10,131 bases of DNA from Alistipes sp. (GCA_028691095.1 JAQUZZ010000029.1:1-10131), one strand, 5' to 3'; shown: positions 1-7,929, counted from the stretch's first letter. The notes: generated by a model from the sequence alone, not told the origin. Numbers and translations: made by a program.

Positions 1-989
1 TCGCGCATCTCCTTCAACTCTTTGTTGAGTTTCTCGCGGTAGTCGGGTTTGCTGTTCGAGTCGATCGAACGTTGTGCCTCGTTGCCGCAAGCAACCTCCG
101 CATACAATTTACGGAATACGGGCAGCGATGCGTCACGGAAGGGTTTCCACCAATCCAATGCACCACGCTGTGCGGTGGTCGAGCAGTTGGCGTACATCCA
201 GTCCATACCGTTCTCCGAAACCAACGGCATCAAGCTCTGGGTCAACTCCTCGATGGTCTCGTTGAAGGCCTCAGAAGGAGTGTGTCCGTTCTCACGCAAT
301 ACCTGATACTGGGCTGCAAAGATTCCCTGGATGGCACCCATCAAGGTTCCACGCTCTCCGGTAAGGTCAGAGTAAACCTCACGTTTGAAGGTGGTCTCGA
401 AGAGGTATCCCGAACCTACACCGATACCCAAGGCCAATACACGATCCATGGCATGGCCAGTGGCATCCTGCATTACGGCATAACTTGAGTTCAGTCCGCG
501 ACCCTCCAAGAAGAGACGACGCAACGAGGTTCCCGAACCTTTGGGGGCGATCATGATGACGTCCACATCTTTCGGAGGAACGATACCCGTACGCTCAGAG
601 TAGGTTGCACCGAAACCGTGCGAGAAATAGAGGGCTTTGCCCGGAGTCAAATTTTTCTTTACGGTAGGCCATACAGCGATCTGTGCGGCATCCGACAACA
701 GATATTGAATAATGGTGGCTTTCTGGCAGGCCTCGTCGATCTCAAAGAGAGTCTCGCCCGGAACCCAACCGTCTGCGATGGCTTTGTCCCAAGTCTTAGA
801 GTTTTTACGTTGACCTACGATGACGTTGAATCCGTTATCTTTCAGGTTCAGCGATTGGCCGGGACCCTGCACACCGTATCCGATAACGGCGATTGTTTCG
901 TTCTTCAGGGTTTCGAGCGCTTTGCTCAGGGGGAACTCCTCACGTGTAGTGACGTTCTCAATAACTCCCCCGAAATTCATTTTTGCCAT
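1..989 (-). CDS. ilvC: Ketol-acid reductoisomerase, class I (partial, C-terminus beyond left edge)
   Basis: IlvC performs the Mg2+-dependent alkyl migration and NADPH reduction that turns acetolactate or acetohydroxybutyrate into the dihydroxy acid, between the IlvBN and IlvD steps. I translated the minus strand from the ATG at 989; the frame stays open to position 1, giving 329 complete codons. Visible are the Rossmann motif GYGVQG (residues 37-42), the cofactor loop GQRKNS (59-64), FSHGF with His124, APKGSG with Lys150, the metal ligands Asp208 and Glu212 in DLTGER, Glu244 and Glu248, and CSTTAQRG with Ser270. All the class I active-site positions I can map are present. Bacteroides homologues, as I recall, are about 347 residues, so only some 18 residues are missing. 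A second ATG at 980 is possible, but the 989 start keeps the usual MAxxNFGG beginning. It is the last visible gene of the ilvD-ilvB-ilvN-ilvC operon and lies 114 bp after ilvN. Confidence 0.97.
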   Translation of the reverse strand, partial: MAKMNFGGVIENVTTREEFPLSKALETLKNETIAVIGYGVQGPGQSLNLKDNGFNVIVGQRKNSKTWDKAIADGWVPGETLFEIDEACQKATIIQYLLSDAAQIAVWPTVKKNLTPGKALYFSHGFGATYSERTGIVPPKDVDVIMIAPKGSGTSLRRLFLEGRGLNSSYAVMQDATGHAMDRVLALGIGVGSGYLFETTFKREVYSDLTGERGTLMGAIQGIFAAQYQVLRENGHTPSEAFNETIEELTQSLMPLVSENGMDWMYANCSTTAQRGALDWWKPFRDASLPVFRKLYAEVACGNEAQRSIDSNSKPDYREKLNKELKEMR

Positions 990-1103
990 GATTTTCTTGA
1001 TTTTAGAAATCGGTTTATTAATTTGTTTAAGTTTAAGATCTGGGTTGGATCGACGCCTCAAAGACCTGCGGTGAATCCTTATGGCGTGTCGCCTATTTGC
1101 TGC
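990..1103 (-). other. 114-bp ilvN-ilvC spacer
   Basis: The half nearest ilvC is AT-rich (990-1037) and includes a tandem TTAAAC repeat in the mRNA sense (about 1025-1036), giving an unstructured leader before the ilvC start. The half nearest ilvN holds only a 4-bp hairpin (1083-1093). No intrinsic terminator and no good TAnnTTTG element is seen, so ilvC is probably co-transcribed with ilvN. Confidence 0.5.
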
Positions 1104-1619
1104 TTAGAGTTTATCGGCCAATTTGTCGGCAAAGGGTTCGCGATGCAGCACCACACTTCCCGAACGGGTGAACTCGGTGAGCAGATGACGCTCCTCCAGT
1201 TCGGTACGCAGGTTCTCGATCTCCTCGCGTGCTCCGGTCTTCTCCACCACCACGAACGAGGGATTCATCTCAATGATCCGTGCGCCCCACTCCCGAATGA
1301 TCATATCCACCGTGCCGCTCTCGCGGAAGATCTTGGAGGTGATCTTGTAGAGGGCGATCTCTTGGGTGATCAATTCGTCGTTCGAGTAGTACTCCACCTG
1401 AATCACTTCAATGATATTGCGGAGCTGTTGCACCAATTTGTCAATCACCTCCTCGGTAGTGAAGGCTGAGATGACGAACATACTGATTCCTCGGATGGAG
1501 GACTCGGAAACTTTTAGACTCTCGATATTGATTTTGCGTCGCAGATAGAGTGCCGTGATGCGGTTCAGTACCCCGATCTGGTTCTCTGTGAAGGCGATAA
1601 CAATATATTCTTTTACCAT
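1104..1619 (-). CDS. ilvN: Acetolactate synthase small (regulatory) subunit
   Basis: This is the regulatory subunit of acetohydroxyacid synthase. In the family it binds the catalytic IlvB subunit, stimulates it and confers feedback inhibition by valine. The protein has 171 residues, typical for the IlvN/IlvH family. Residues 1 to about 75 form an ACT domain (EYIVIAF, then GVLNRITALYLRRKINIESL at 16-35). Residues from about 80 on form the C-terminal IlvN domain (EIALYKI, GSVVLHREP). Asn13, Gly16 and Asn31 align with the E. coli IlvH residues Asn11, Gly14 and Asn29 linked to valine binding, so valine sensitivity is plausible; this is an inference from alignment by eye. The family's usual SRMTI segment is altered here to ISMFVI. 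The gene follows ilvB after 18 bp, consistent with one transcript. The start is preceded by GGAAAATC, A-rich, with no Shine-Dalgarno at normal spacing. Confidence 0.96.
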   Translation of the reverse strand: MVKEYIVIAFTENQIGVLNRITALYLRRKINIESLKVSESSIRGISMFVISAFTTEEVIDKLVQQLRNIIEVIQVEYYSNDELITQEIALYKITSKIFRESGTVDMIIREWGARIIEMNPSFVVVEKTGAREEIENLRTELEERHLLTEFTRSGSVVLHREPFADKLADKL

Positions 1620-1637
1620 GATTTTCCTTGTTTTGCG

Positions 1638-3338
1638 TTACTCTTTGCAGATCGTGTTCGACAGCGAGGCTCCTGCCGGAACCATCGGGAAGACATTCTC
1701 CTCAGGAGGTACGTCGACTTCGAGGAAGAAGGCTCCGGGGGCTGCGGCCAGCTCCTCAATGCCGGATCTTAGGTCAGCAAGCCGTTCTACACGACGATTG
1801 GCAATCCCGTAAGCTCCGGCAATGGTCGTGAAATCGGGATTCTCCAACTCCGTGAAGGAGTAACGTTTGTGGAAAAAGAGCTGTTGCCACTGCCGTACCA
1901 TGCCCAGATAGGTGTTGTTGACCACAATCATCTTTAGGCCGATCTGATTCTGCATGATGGTTCCCAGTTCCTGCATGGTCATCTGGAAACCTCCGTCCCC
2001 CAAAATGGCAACCACCTCTTTGTCGGGAACGCCCAGTTTGGCTCCCATGGCAGCCGGAAGACCGAAACCCATCGTACCCAAGCCTCCCGAAGTGATGAAG
2101 CTACGGGTGTGCTTGAAGCGGGAGTAGCGTGCACTGAACATCTGATTCTGTCCTACGTCGGTCACAATCACGGCATCGGACTTCTCGACCTCAGCCAACG
2201 TGGAGACCACGTCATACATCGAAATATAGGTTCCGTTCGGGTCGGTGCTGGGTTGAATCACATCCCGCAACTCTTGTTGGTTGCAGGCGTCGGCCGTATG
2301 AAGCCATGCGGCACGATCATGATATTGGATTCCCTTCTTCAACGCCTTGAGTGCCTCGGCGGCATCGGCATGAATGGCTAAATCCACGGCAATGTTTTTA
2401 CCTAATTCGGCACGGTCAATGTCAATCTGGATGATCTTGGCCTGTGGGGCATAGTTCTTGACGTCACCGGTTACCCGATCGCTGAAACGCATCCCGACGG
2501 CTAAAATCAGATCGCTCTGTTGGGTCATCTGATTGGCCGCAATGTTGCCGTGCATTCCTAAGTTACCGATAAACAACGGATGTTCGTTCGGAACGGCGGA
2601 GATTCCCATGAGCGTAGCGGCCATCGGAACCCCAGCTGCTTCGGCAAACTCGATCAGTTGGGTTTCGGCTCCAGAGAGTTTGACTCCCTGTCCGATCAAG
2701 AGTAACGGTTTTTGTGAAGCATTGATCATTTGAACCGCCTGGACAATCTGGGTCTCATCGAGAATCGGTTTCGGCGTGTAGCTGCGCAGATAGATGCAGG
2801 GTTTGTAGCTGAAATCGAACTCCTCGACCTGTGCATTCTTGGCGATGTCGATCACCACAGGGCCGGGACGACCCGTTTGTGCAATGTAGTAGGCTTTGGC
2901 AATGGCACCCGGAATTTCAGAGGCTTTGGTGACCTGAAAATTCCACTTTGAAATGGGCATGGTCATGCTGATCGTGTCGGCCTCCTGAAACGCGTCGGTT
3001 CCCAACAGCGAGGAGGGAACTTGTCCGGTGATGCAGATGATCGGGGTGGAGTCGAGCATCGCGTCGGCGATACCGGTGACTAAATTGGTGGCTCCGGGGC
3101 CCGAGGTGGCCAAACAGACGCCGACCTTGCCGGTGGCGCGTGCATAACCTTGTGCCGCATGTACGGCTCCCTGCTCATGCCGCGTGAGAATGTGATGCAA
3201 CTGATCGGTGTGAGAGTATAGGTGATCGTAGATGGGAATGACTTGACCGCCGGGATACCCGAAAATCGTGTCGGTTCCTTCGGCTATGAGGGAGAGCAAC
3301 AGAGCCTCTGCCCCTTTGATTTTTTGTTTATTTGGCAT
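1638..3338 (-). CDS. ilvB: Acetolactate synthase large (catalytic) subunit
   Basis: This is the ThDP- and FAD-dependent catalytic subunit that condenses two pyruvates to acetolactate, or pyruvate with 2-oxobutyrate to acetohydroxybutyrate. It is the committed step of valine/leucine and isoleucine synthesis. The 566 residues match the family's usual length. The N-terminal pyrimidine-binding domain carries GYPGG (27-31) and the catalytic Glu55 in RHEQGAVHAAQGYARATG. A central transhydrogenase-like/FAD domain follows (about 190-330). The C-terminal domain carries the ThDP motif, from GDG (447-449) to NN (474-475), followed by GMVRQWQ. The C-terminus ends in the familiar PMVPAGASLSNTI. The motif set fits an anabolic IlvB rather than pyruvate oxidase or a catabolic AlsS, and the adjoining ilvN supports this. 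The gene lies 168 bp after ilvD and 18 bp before ilvN. Confidence 0.98.
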   Translation of the reverse strand: MPNKQKIKGAEALLLSLIAEGTDTIFGYPGGQVIPIYDHLYSHTDQLHHILTRHEQGAVHAAQGYARATGKVGVCLATSGPGATNLVTGIADAMLDSTPIICITGQVPSSLLGTDAFQEADTISMTMPISKWNFQVTKASEIPGAIAKAYYIAQTGRPGPVVIDIAKNAQVEEFDFSYKPCIYLRSYTPKPILDETQIVQAVQMINASQKPLLLIGQGVKLSGAETQLIEFAEAAGVPMAATLMGISAVPNEHPLFIGNLGMHGNIAANQMTQQSDLILAVGMRFSDRVTGDVKNYAPQAKIIQIDIDRAELGKNIAVDLAIHADAAEALKALKKGIQYHDRAAWLHTADACNQQELRDVIQPSTDPNGTYISMYDVVSTLAEVEKSDAVIVTDVGQNQMFSARYSRFKHTRSFITSGGLGTMGFGLPAAMGAKLGVPDKEVVAILGDGGFQMTMQELGTIMQNQIGLKMIVVNNTYLGMVRQWQQLFFHKRYSFTELENPDFTTIAGAYGIANRRVERLADLRSGIEELAAAPGAFFLEVDVPPEENVFPMVPAGASLSNTICKE

Positions 3339-3506
3339 AAATCGCGTTTTTACTCAAAATTCTGCACCTCCGTACGCTTCGTTACAGAAGGGAACGAAGC
3401 ACCGAGGCGGTGGGTTTGGAAATGAATCGAAAGAGAGTTCTCTGGGGTTGATCTTGCGACGGACGGACTCTCCGGATGGTGGCCTTTGGGCCTGCTACGG
3501 ATGGCA
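3339..3506 (-). promoter_or_regulatory. ilvD-ilvB spacer with two adjacent hairpins
   Basis: Within this 168-bp untranslated spacer there are two perfect stems side by side. GCTTCGTT (3376-3383) pairs with AACGAAGC (3393-3400) over a 9-base loop, and CACCG (3400-3404) pairs with CGGTG (3408-3412) over a 3-base loop. In the mRNA they lie about 40-75 nt before the ilvB start. There is no T-run, so readthrough into ilvB is expected. Possible roles are mRNA stabilisation, processing or modest translational control; this is inference. Confidence 0.45.
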
Positions 3507-5321
3507 TCAGATCTCTTCGCGGACACCCCCCTGGTCTGCCGAGGTTACCATGGAAGCATAAGCCTTCAAGGCCCGGCTGACGACTCGATTCCGGTTGATC
3601 GGTTCAAATTTCACGATGGCTTCGCGACGCAGATCCAGCTCCTCATCGCTCACCTTGACGTTGATCGTCCGACGAGGAATGTCGATGACAATCGGGTCGT
3701 TGTCGCGCAACAAGGCGATCTCACCCCCTGCGGCAGCCTCCGGAGAGACGTGACCGATGGAGAGACCGGAGGTTCCGCCCGAGAAACGCCCGTCGGTAAT
3801 CAGGGCGCACGCTTTGCCTAAGTTCACCGACTTCAGGTAAGAGGTCGGGTAGAGCATCTCTTGCATTCCGGGGCCTCCTTTCGGGCCTTCGTAGCGAATG
3901 ACCACCACATCTCCGGCCTTCACTTTCCCTTCCAGAATGCCGTCGCAAGCCTCTTCCTGCGACTCAAAGACGCGGGCAGGGCCCTCGAAACGGAGGATCG
4001 ACTCATCGACCCCTGCCGTCTTGACGATACAGCCTCTCTGTGCGATGTTGCCGAAGAGCACGGCCAGTCCGCCATCTTTGGAGTAGGGATGTTCCAAGTC
4101 GCGGATACATCCTTTGGCGCGGTCGGTGTCCGTGGTTGCATACACGGCGTGTTGCGAACCTTGCACCAAGTTAAATTTCTCCCCGGGTGCGGCCAGTGCG
4201 CGTTGTTGCGCCTCCTTGCTGACCGTGGGGCTACACAAGTCGTTTTGTGCGATGGCTTCGGCCAACGTGAGTCCGTCGGCACGTCGCGTGGTGGTGTCGA
4301 GCAACCCGCCGTGGTTCAATTCACCGAGAATCGACAAAATACCTCCGGCACGGTTGACATCCTGAATATGATAGATCGGAGTGTTCGGGGCTACCTTACA
4401 GAGCACCGGAACACGACGTGACAGCAGATCAATATCGCTCATCTTGAAGTCGACGTGCGCCTCCTGAGCTACGGCCAACAAGTGCAATACGGTATTGGAG
4501 GAGCCTCCCATGGCAATATCCATCGACATGGCATTGAGGAAGGCTTCCCGCGTGGCAATCGAACGGGGAAGAACCGTCTGGTCCTCCTCAAAATAGTAGG
4601 CTCGTGCGTTGTGAACGATCTGTTTGGCGGCTTTGCGGAACAACTCGGTGCGCAGGGCATGCGTAGCCAGCAAGGTTCCGTTGCCCGGCAGGGAGAGACC
4701 CAAGGCCTCGGTCAAGCAATTCATCGAGTTGGCGGTGAACATTCCGGAACAAGAGCCGCACGTGGGGCAGGCAACGTGTTCCAATTTGGAGAGCTCCTCG
4801 TCCGAGAAGTTTTTGTCGGCTCCTTTGACCATCACGTCGATCAGGTCATAGGCTCGATCGCCCATACGACCCGCCTCCATCGGCCCTCCCGATACGAAGA
4901 CGGCCGGAATGTTGAGCCGCATGGCGGCCATCAGCATCCCCGGTGTGATTTTATCGCAGTTGGAGATGCAGATCATGGCGTCGACCTTATGCGCGTTGCA
5001 CATATACTCTACGCTGTCGGCAATCAGATCCCGCGAAGGGAGCGAGTAGAGCATTCCGTCATGCCCCATGGCGATGCCATCGTCGATGGCGATCGTGTTG
5101 AACTCAGCGGCAAAGCACCCCTCCTCGGCAATCCATTGTTTGATCTGTTGACCGATCTCGTGCAAGTGTACGTGTCCCGGGACAAACTGAGTGAACGAGT
5201 TGACCACGGCAATCACCGGTTGGCCAAATTGTTCGTCTTTCATTCCGTTTGCTCTCCAAAGGCTTCTGGCTCCTGCCATTTTACGTCCTTCGGTACAGAC
5301 ACTGCTTCTGAGTTTTTTCAT
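3507..5321 (-). CDS. ilvD: Dihydroxy-acid dehydratase
   Basis: This Fe-S enzyme removes water from 2,3-dihydroxy-isovalerate or 2,3-dihydroxy-3-methylvalerate to give the keto acids that precede valine/leucine and isoleucine. The 604 residues compare with 616 in E. coli, and the two sequences are collinear over nearly the whole length. Visible are [17 protein letters not shown] (41-57), Asp81 in [18 protein letters not shown] with cluster ligand Cys122, Asp123 and the Mg-binding Lys124, CPTCGSC (185-191) whose last Cys aligns with E. coli Cys195, KGGPGMQEM, and GRFSGGTSG with catalytic Ser514. The start [19 protein letters not shown] aligns with other IlvD N-termini, which fixes the ATG at 5321. 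It is the first gene of the operon and stands behind a leader of about 180 nt from the predicted promoter. Being oxygen-labile in related bacteria, the enzyme suits an anaerobe only in a general sense. Confidence 0.98.
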   Translation of the reverse strand: MKKLRSSVCTEGRKMAGARSLWRANGMKDEQFGQPVIAVVNSFTQFVPGHVHLHEIGQQIKQWIAEEGCFAAEFNTIAIDDGIAMGHDGMLYSLPSRDLIADSVEYMCNAHKVDAMICISNCDKITPGMLMAAMRLNIPAVFVSGGPMEAGRMGDRAYDLIDVMVKGADKNFSDEELSKLEHVACPTCGSCSGMFTANSMNCLTEALGLSLPGNGTLLATHALRTELFRKAAKQIVHNARAYYFEEDQTVLPRSIATREAFLNAMSMDIAMGGSSNTVLHLLAVAQEAHVDFKMSDIDLLSRRVPVLCKVAPNTPIYHIQDVNRAGGILSILGELNHGGLLDTTTRRADGLTLAEAIAQNDLCSPTVSKEAQQRALAAPGEKFNLVQGSQHAVYATTDTDRAKGCIRDLEHPYSKDGGLAVLFGNIAQRGCIVKTAGVDESILRFEGPARVFESQEEACDGILEGKVKAGDVVVIRYEGPKGGPGMQEMLYPTSYLKSVNLGKACALITDGRFSGGTSGLSIGHVSPEAAAGGEIALLRDNDPIVIDIPRRTINVKVSDEELDLRREAIVKFEPINRNRVVSRALKAYASMVTSADQGGVREEI

Positions 5322-5325
5322 GACG

Positions 5326-5391
5326 TTATTGATCTTCTTTTATGTATTTAGCATCGGGAAATCGCGTTACGGGGCGTTTGCGTAAAAGCAT
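5326..5391 (-). CDS. Possible 21-residue leader ORF just upstream of ilvD
   Basis: A short frame starts at an ATG at 5391 and stops with TAA at 5326-5328, four bases before the ilvD ATG. It begins MLLRKRPV and is basic in its first half. The close spacing would let a ribosome that ends here start on ilvD, so coupling is possible. The peptide is not rich in Ile, Val or Leu beyond its first Leu-Leu, which argues against a classical attenuation peptide. I do not recognise it; it may be chance. Confidence 0.25.
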   Translation of the reverse strand: MLLRKRPVTRFPDAKYIKEDQ

Positions 5392-5432
5392 ACCCTTCAC
5401 GAGGTTTCTGCGGGTGTAATTCTTGAAGTTTG

Positions 5433-5469
5433 CAGCATATAGCCTGACTATCAGTGTAGTATATATCTG
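5433..5469 (-). promoter_or_regulatory. Imperfect hairpin in the ilvD 5' leader
   Basis: Reading inward from both ends, CAG pairs with CTG, ATATA with TATAT and CTGA with TCAG, around a 3-base loop at 5448-5450, with internal mismatches between the blocks. It lies inside the predicted transcribed leader, about 35-70 nt after the expected transcription start. No T-run follows on the minus strand, so it is not an intrinsic terminator by itself. It could instead be a protein-binding dyad. Confidence 0.35.
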
Positions 5470-5510
5470 AACCCTCTGCGGAAAAAGTCACACCAGCCCG
5501 TTTTATCGAG

Positions 5511-5518
5511 CAAAGGTA
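5511..5518 (-). promoter_or_regulatory. Predicted Bacteroidota-type -7 element for the ilv operon
   Basis: On the minus strand this reads TACCTTTG, an exact match to the TAnnTTTG -7 consensus of the Bacteroidota primary sigma factor, within an AT-rich stretch upstream (5519-5560). A TTG lies 16 bases before it, closer than the usual 19-21, so the -33 element is not convincing. Transcription would start near 5504, giving a leader of about 180 nt before ilvD. Confidence 0.6.
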
Positions 5519-5829
5519 GAATTTTTTACAGAAACAATGAAATTTTGGATGATATTCAGTACGCTAAAAAGAGGGAGGAAGAGGCAAGCCAAGCGAAGAG
5601 GAACGCTTTGCATCGCGTGTTGTCCCAAGTAGAGGCGTATTTTTACGCGATACACAGATAATAAATGGCATGGATTTGTCGTTTTAGGCACAGAATCAGG
5701 GTCTTCAAGCGGGAAGAGACTGCGCGATGATCGAACGGGAGCGGTGTCCGTGGCGTGGAGGAGCTCTGGGTATGACCGGTGAATCGAAGAGAATATTCAT
5801 GGCACCTGGTGCTGAAAAATAAAGCGTTT

Positions 5830-7929
5830 ATGAAAAAGTGGAGTCTGTATGGAATGATTGTACTCATGGTGGGTGCAATGGGATGTGGAGATGGTAAAGA
5901 GAGTGAGGAGCTTCCGATTCCGCCCTCAACCGATCAGCCGGGTATTTCGGGGGGAGATACCGACAACGGTAGCGGCAGCGCAGGGTCTGTTCCTGTGACA
6001 CCGTATGACGGGACGAAAGCCACCGATGCCTCGCGCGATGTGGTCGATGCGGCCGACGAGGATTACTATGAGAACGAAACCTTCAAAAATGTGGTGACGG
6101 TGCACTTCGATGCTTCGACAGCAACGGTTGAGGGAACCTCGGAGAGTATCGTGGCAACGGTGACGGGGGCGAATGTGGTGATTCAGACGACCAAAAAAGC
6201 GGAGTATATTCTCTCGGGAGCGACCACCGATGGATCCTTTACGCTCTATGATGATGCAACGGATGGCAGTAAGAGTAAGTTGACCCTCAATGGACTGGAA
6301 CTCACCTCGACGATAGGTCCCGCCCTCAATATTCAGACCCATAAACGGGTTTTTGTGCATCTGAACGAGGGAACGACCAATCGGGTGTGCGATGCGGAAA
6401 ACTACACCAACGCCCAAGCGGAAAGCGAGGATCAGAAGGGGGCGTTGTTTAGTGAGGAGCAAATTACCTTTAGTGGTACGGGGGTGCTGTTGGTGTCGGG
6501 AAAACATAAGCATGCGTTGGCCTGCGATGATTACATTCGCATTCGTCCCGGGGTGACTTTGGTGATCTCCGGGGCGGTGAAGGATGGAATTCATACCAAC
6601 GACGGGGTGCAGATTGATGGCGGTTTGGTGCACGTGACCGCGTCGAGCGATGGCATCGAGTGCGAAGAGGGGGCGGTGACGATCGCAGGCGGTGTGATTA
6701 CCGTACAGGCTGCGGATGACGCCATTACAGCGAGTTATGAGGGGGATGATGCGACCATCATTCCGTGTGTCCAGATCGCCGACGGCACCGTGACGTTGAC
6801 TACGACGGATCAAAAAGGACAGGGAATCAAATCCACCGGAGCAGTGTACGTAACGGGCGGTACGATACAGATTACGGTGGGAGGTGTTGCCTCCAAATGT
6901 ATAAAAAGCGATGGCGATATGATTCTCAGTGGGGGCGTTTTGAAATTGACGACCTTGGGATCGGCCTATTATGATACGGACGAGAAGGATACTTCCTCTC
7001 CAGCCTGCCTGAGAAGTGAAGGCGATATGACGCTTTCGGGTGCCAATATTACCGCTCGCAGCAGTGGTGTGGGTGGCAAAGGGGTGAATTGCGAGGGCGC
7101 CTTGGTGATCTCCTCTGGCGAGATCACGGTGGAGACCACGGGCGGACAATATGTCTATGCCGGAAACACCTCGTCGCCCAAGGGAATCACCAGCGAGGGA
7201 GACCTGACGCTGAGTGGAGGAAAGATCCAAGTGACGGTTTCGGGTCAAAGCGATGGAAGCGAAGGCGTGGAGAGTAAATCGATTTTAACGATGACGGGGG
7301 GAGAAGTGGTGATCCGTGCCTATGACGATGCGATGAATGCTTCCAAAGGAATCGAAATTTCAGGTGGACGGGTCTACTGTTATTCGTCCCACAATGATGG
7401 CATGGATTCCAACGGAACGTTGACGATCAGTGGAGGAACGGTAATCTCTATCGGGTTGACCTCTCCGGAGGAGGCTTTCGATTGTGACAACAATCGGTTC
7501 GCGGTGACCGGTGGCGTGATGATCGGATTGGGAAGCAATGGAATGTTGAGTAGTCCGACGGAGTCGGCATGCACCCAAGGCGTAATCCTCTATGGGGGCG
7601 TCTCGTTGGCAGCCAATACGTTGGTGTCGCTCTCCAATCAAGCCACGGGGCTCGTCTCTTTTCAGACACCCTATGCGGTGAGTGGAGGCATCCTGACCCT
7701 GAGTCTCCCCTCCTTGGCAAAGAATACAAGCTACACGCTGGCTACGGGCGGATCGGTGCAGAATGCCACGGAGAGTTGGCAAGGGTATAGTCGGGGCGGA
7801 ACCTACGCGGGCGGATCGACATTGGGTAGTTTTACCTCCCAAGCGTCAGCTTGGATCACTTCGGTCAATGTATCGACCGGAGGACAAGGGGGTGGATTCC
7901 CCGGACAAGGGCCCGGAACTCGACCCTAA
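5830..7929 (+). CDS. Cthe_2159/DUF4353-like beta-helix carbohydrate-binding lipoprotein
   Basis: This is a predicted secreted lipoprotein of 699 residues. I chose the ATG at 5830 over the in-frame ATG at 5779 because it opens a clean signal peptide (Lys2, Lys3, hydrophobic 4-17) ending in lipobox-like AMGC with Cys19. The residues after the Cys are acidic (GDGKESEE), like Bacteroidota surface-export signals, so outer-leaflet display is likely. A Gly/Ser/Pro linker follows (about 30-55). From about 85 the sequence matches the Cthe_2159-type domain (VVTVHFD, YILSG, LTLNGLELTS). Then about twelve parallel beta-helix rungs of the form GIxSxGxLTLSGGxIxVT run from about 252 to 565, many with Asp pairs (KDGI, SDGI, DDAI) that could bind calcium. 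The tail ends in GGQGGGFPGQGPG. Cthe_2159 itself is reported to bind acidic polysaccharide; no catalytic residues are evident here. The substrate is unknown. It appears to be a single-gene unit, since a terminator follows. Confidence 0.85.
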   Translation: MKKWSLYGMIVLMVGAMGCGDGKESEELPIPPSTDQPGISGGDTDNGSGSAGSVPVTPYDGTKATDASRDVVDAADEDYYENETFKNVVTVHFDASTATVEGTSESIVATVTGANVVIQTTKKAEYILSGATTDGSFTLYDDATDGSKSKLTLNGLELTSTIGPALNIQTHKRVFVHLNEGTTNRVCDAENYTNAQAESEDQKGALFSEEQITFSGTGVLLVSGKHKHALACDDYIRIRPGVTLVISGAVKDGIHTNDGVQIDGGLVHVTASSDGIECEEGAVTIAGGVITVQAADDAITASYEGDDATIIPCVQIADGTVTLTTTDQKGQGIKSTGAVYVTGGTIQITVGGVASKCIKSDGDMILSGGVLKLTTLGSAYYDTDEKDTSSPACLRSEGDMTLSGANITARSSGVGGKGVNCEGALVISSGEITVETTGGQYVYAGNTSSPKGITSEGDLTLSGGKIQVTVSGQSDGSEGVESKSILTMTGGEVVIRAYDDAMNASKGIEISGGRVYCYSSHNDGMDSNGTLTISGGTVISIGLTSPEEAFDCDNNRFAVTGGVMIGLGSNGMLSSPTESACTQGVILYGGVSLAANTLVSLSNQATGLVSFQTPYAVSGGILTLSLPSLAKNTSYTLATGGSVQNATESWQGYSRGGTYAGGSTLGSFTSQASAWITSVNVSTGGQGGGFPGQGPGTRP

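Larger units (their letters stand above)
5322..5829. other. 508-bp intergenic region between divergent ilvD and lipoprotein genes
   Basis: The left part (5322-5560) holds the ilv promoter and leader described separately. The right part (about 5560-5829) should hold the promoter of the lipoprotein gene, but I see only a weak candidate: TGGATTTG at 5671-5678, one mismatch to TAnnTTTG, without a good -33 partner. A small hairpin GCGTA-TTTT-TACGC lies at 5635-5648. The bases just before the lipoprotein ATG are A-rich, as usual for this group. No RNA gene or conserved protein is apparent. Confidence 0.6.

Noticed and set aside
618..1469. 283-codon plus-strand frame across ilvC, the spacer and ilvN
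   Set aside because: It covers two genes confirmed by motifs on the other strand and has no domain of its own.
4455..5351. 298-codon plus-strand frame opposite ilvD
   Set aside because: It is the antisense shadow of the strongly conserved ilvD N-terminal half; no family features are seen.
5322..5504. T-box or known riboswitch upstream of ilvD
   Set aside because: I found no T-box consensus or other recognisable riboswitch core, and T-boxes are not typical of Bacteroidota.
5537..5632. 31-residue basic frame (MKFWMIFSTLKRGRK...) in the intergenic region
   Set aside because: It is very short, has no promoter or recognisable match, and its start lies in the upstream AT-rich part of the opposite-strand ilv promoter; likely chance.
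5635..5648. GCGTA-TTTT-TACGC hairpin as a terminator
   Set aside because: It is only a 5-bp stem with no following T-run and no gene ending nearby on either strand.
5779..5829. Seventeen-codon N-terminal extension of the lipoprotein from ATG 5779
   Set aside because: It would bury the signal peptide and lipobox behind a charged segment; the start at 5830 gives a normal lipoprotein signal.
5926..7248. 440-codon open frame on the minus strand opposite the lipoprotein gene
   Set aside because: Its translation is rich in His, Arg and Ile with no recognisable domain, and it lies within a plus-strand gene with clear lipobox and repeat structure. The long open frame follows from the repetitive, codon-biased sense strand.
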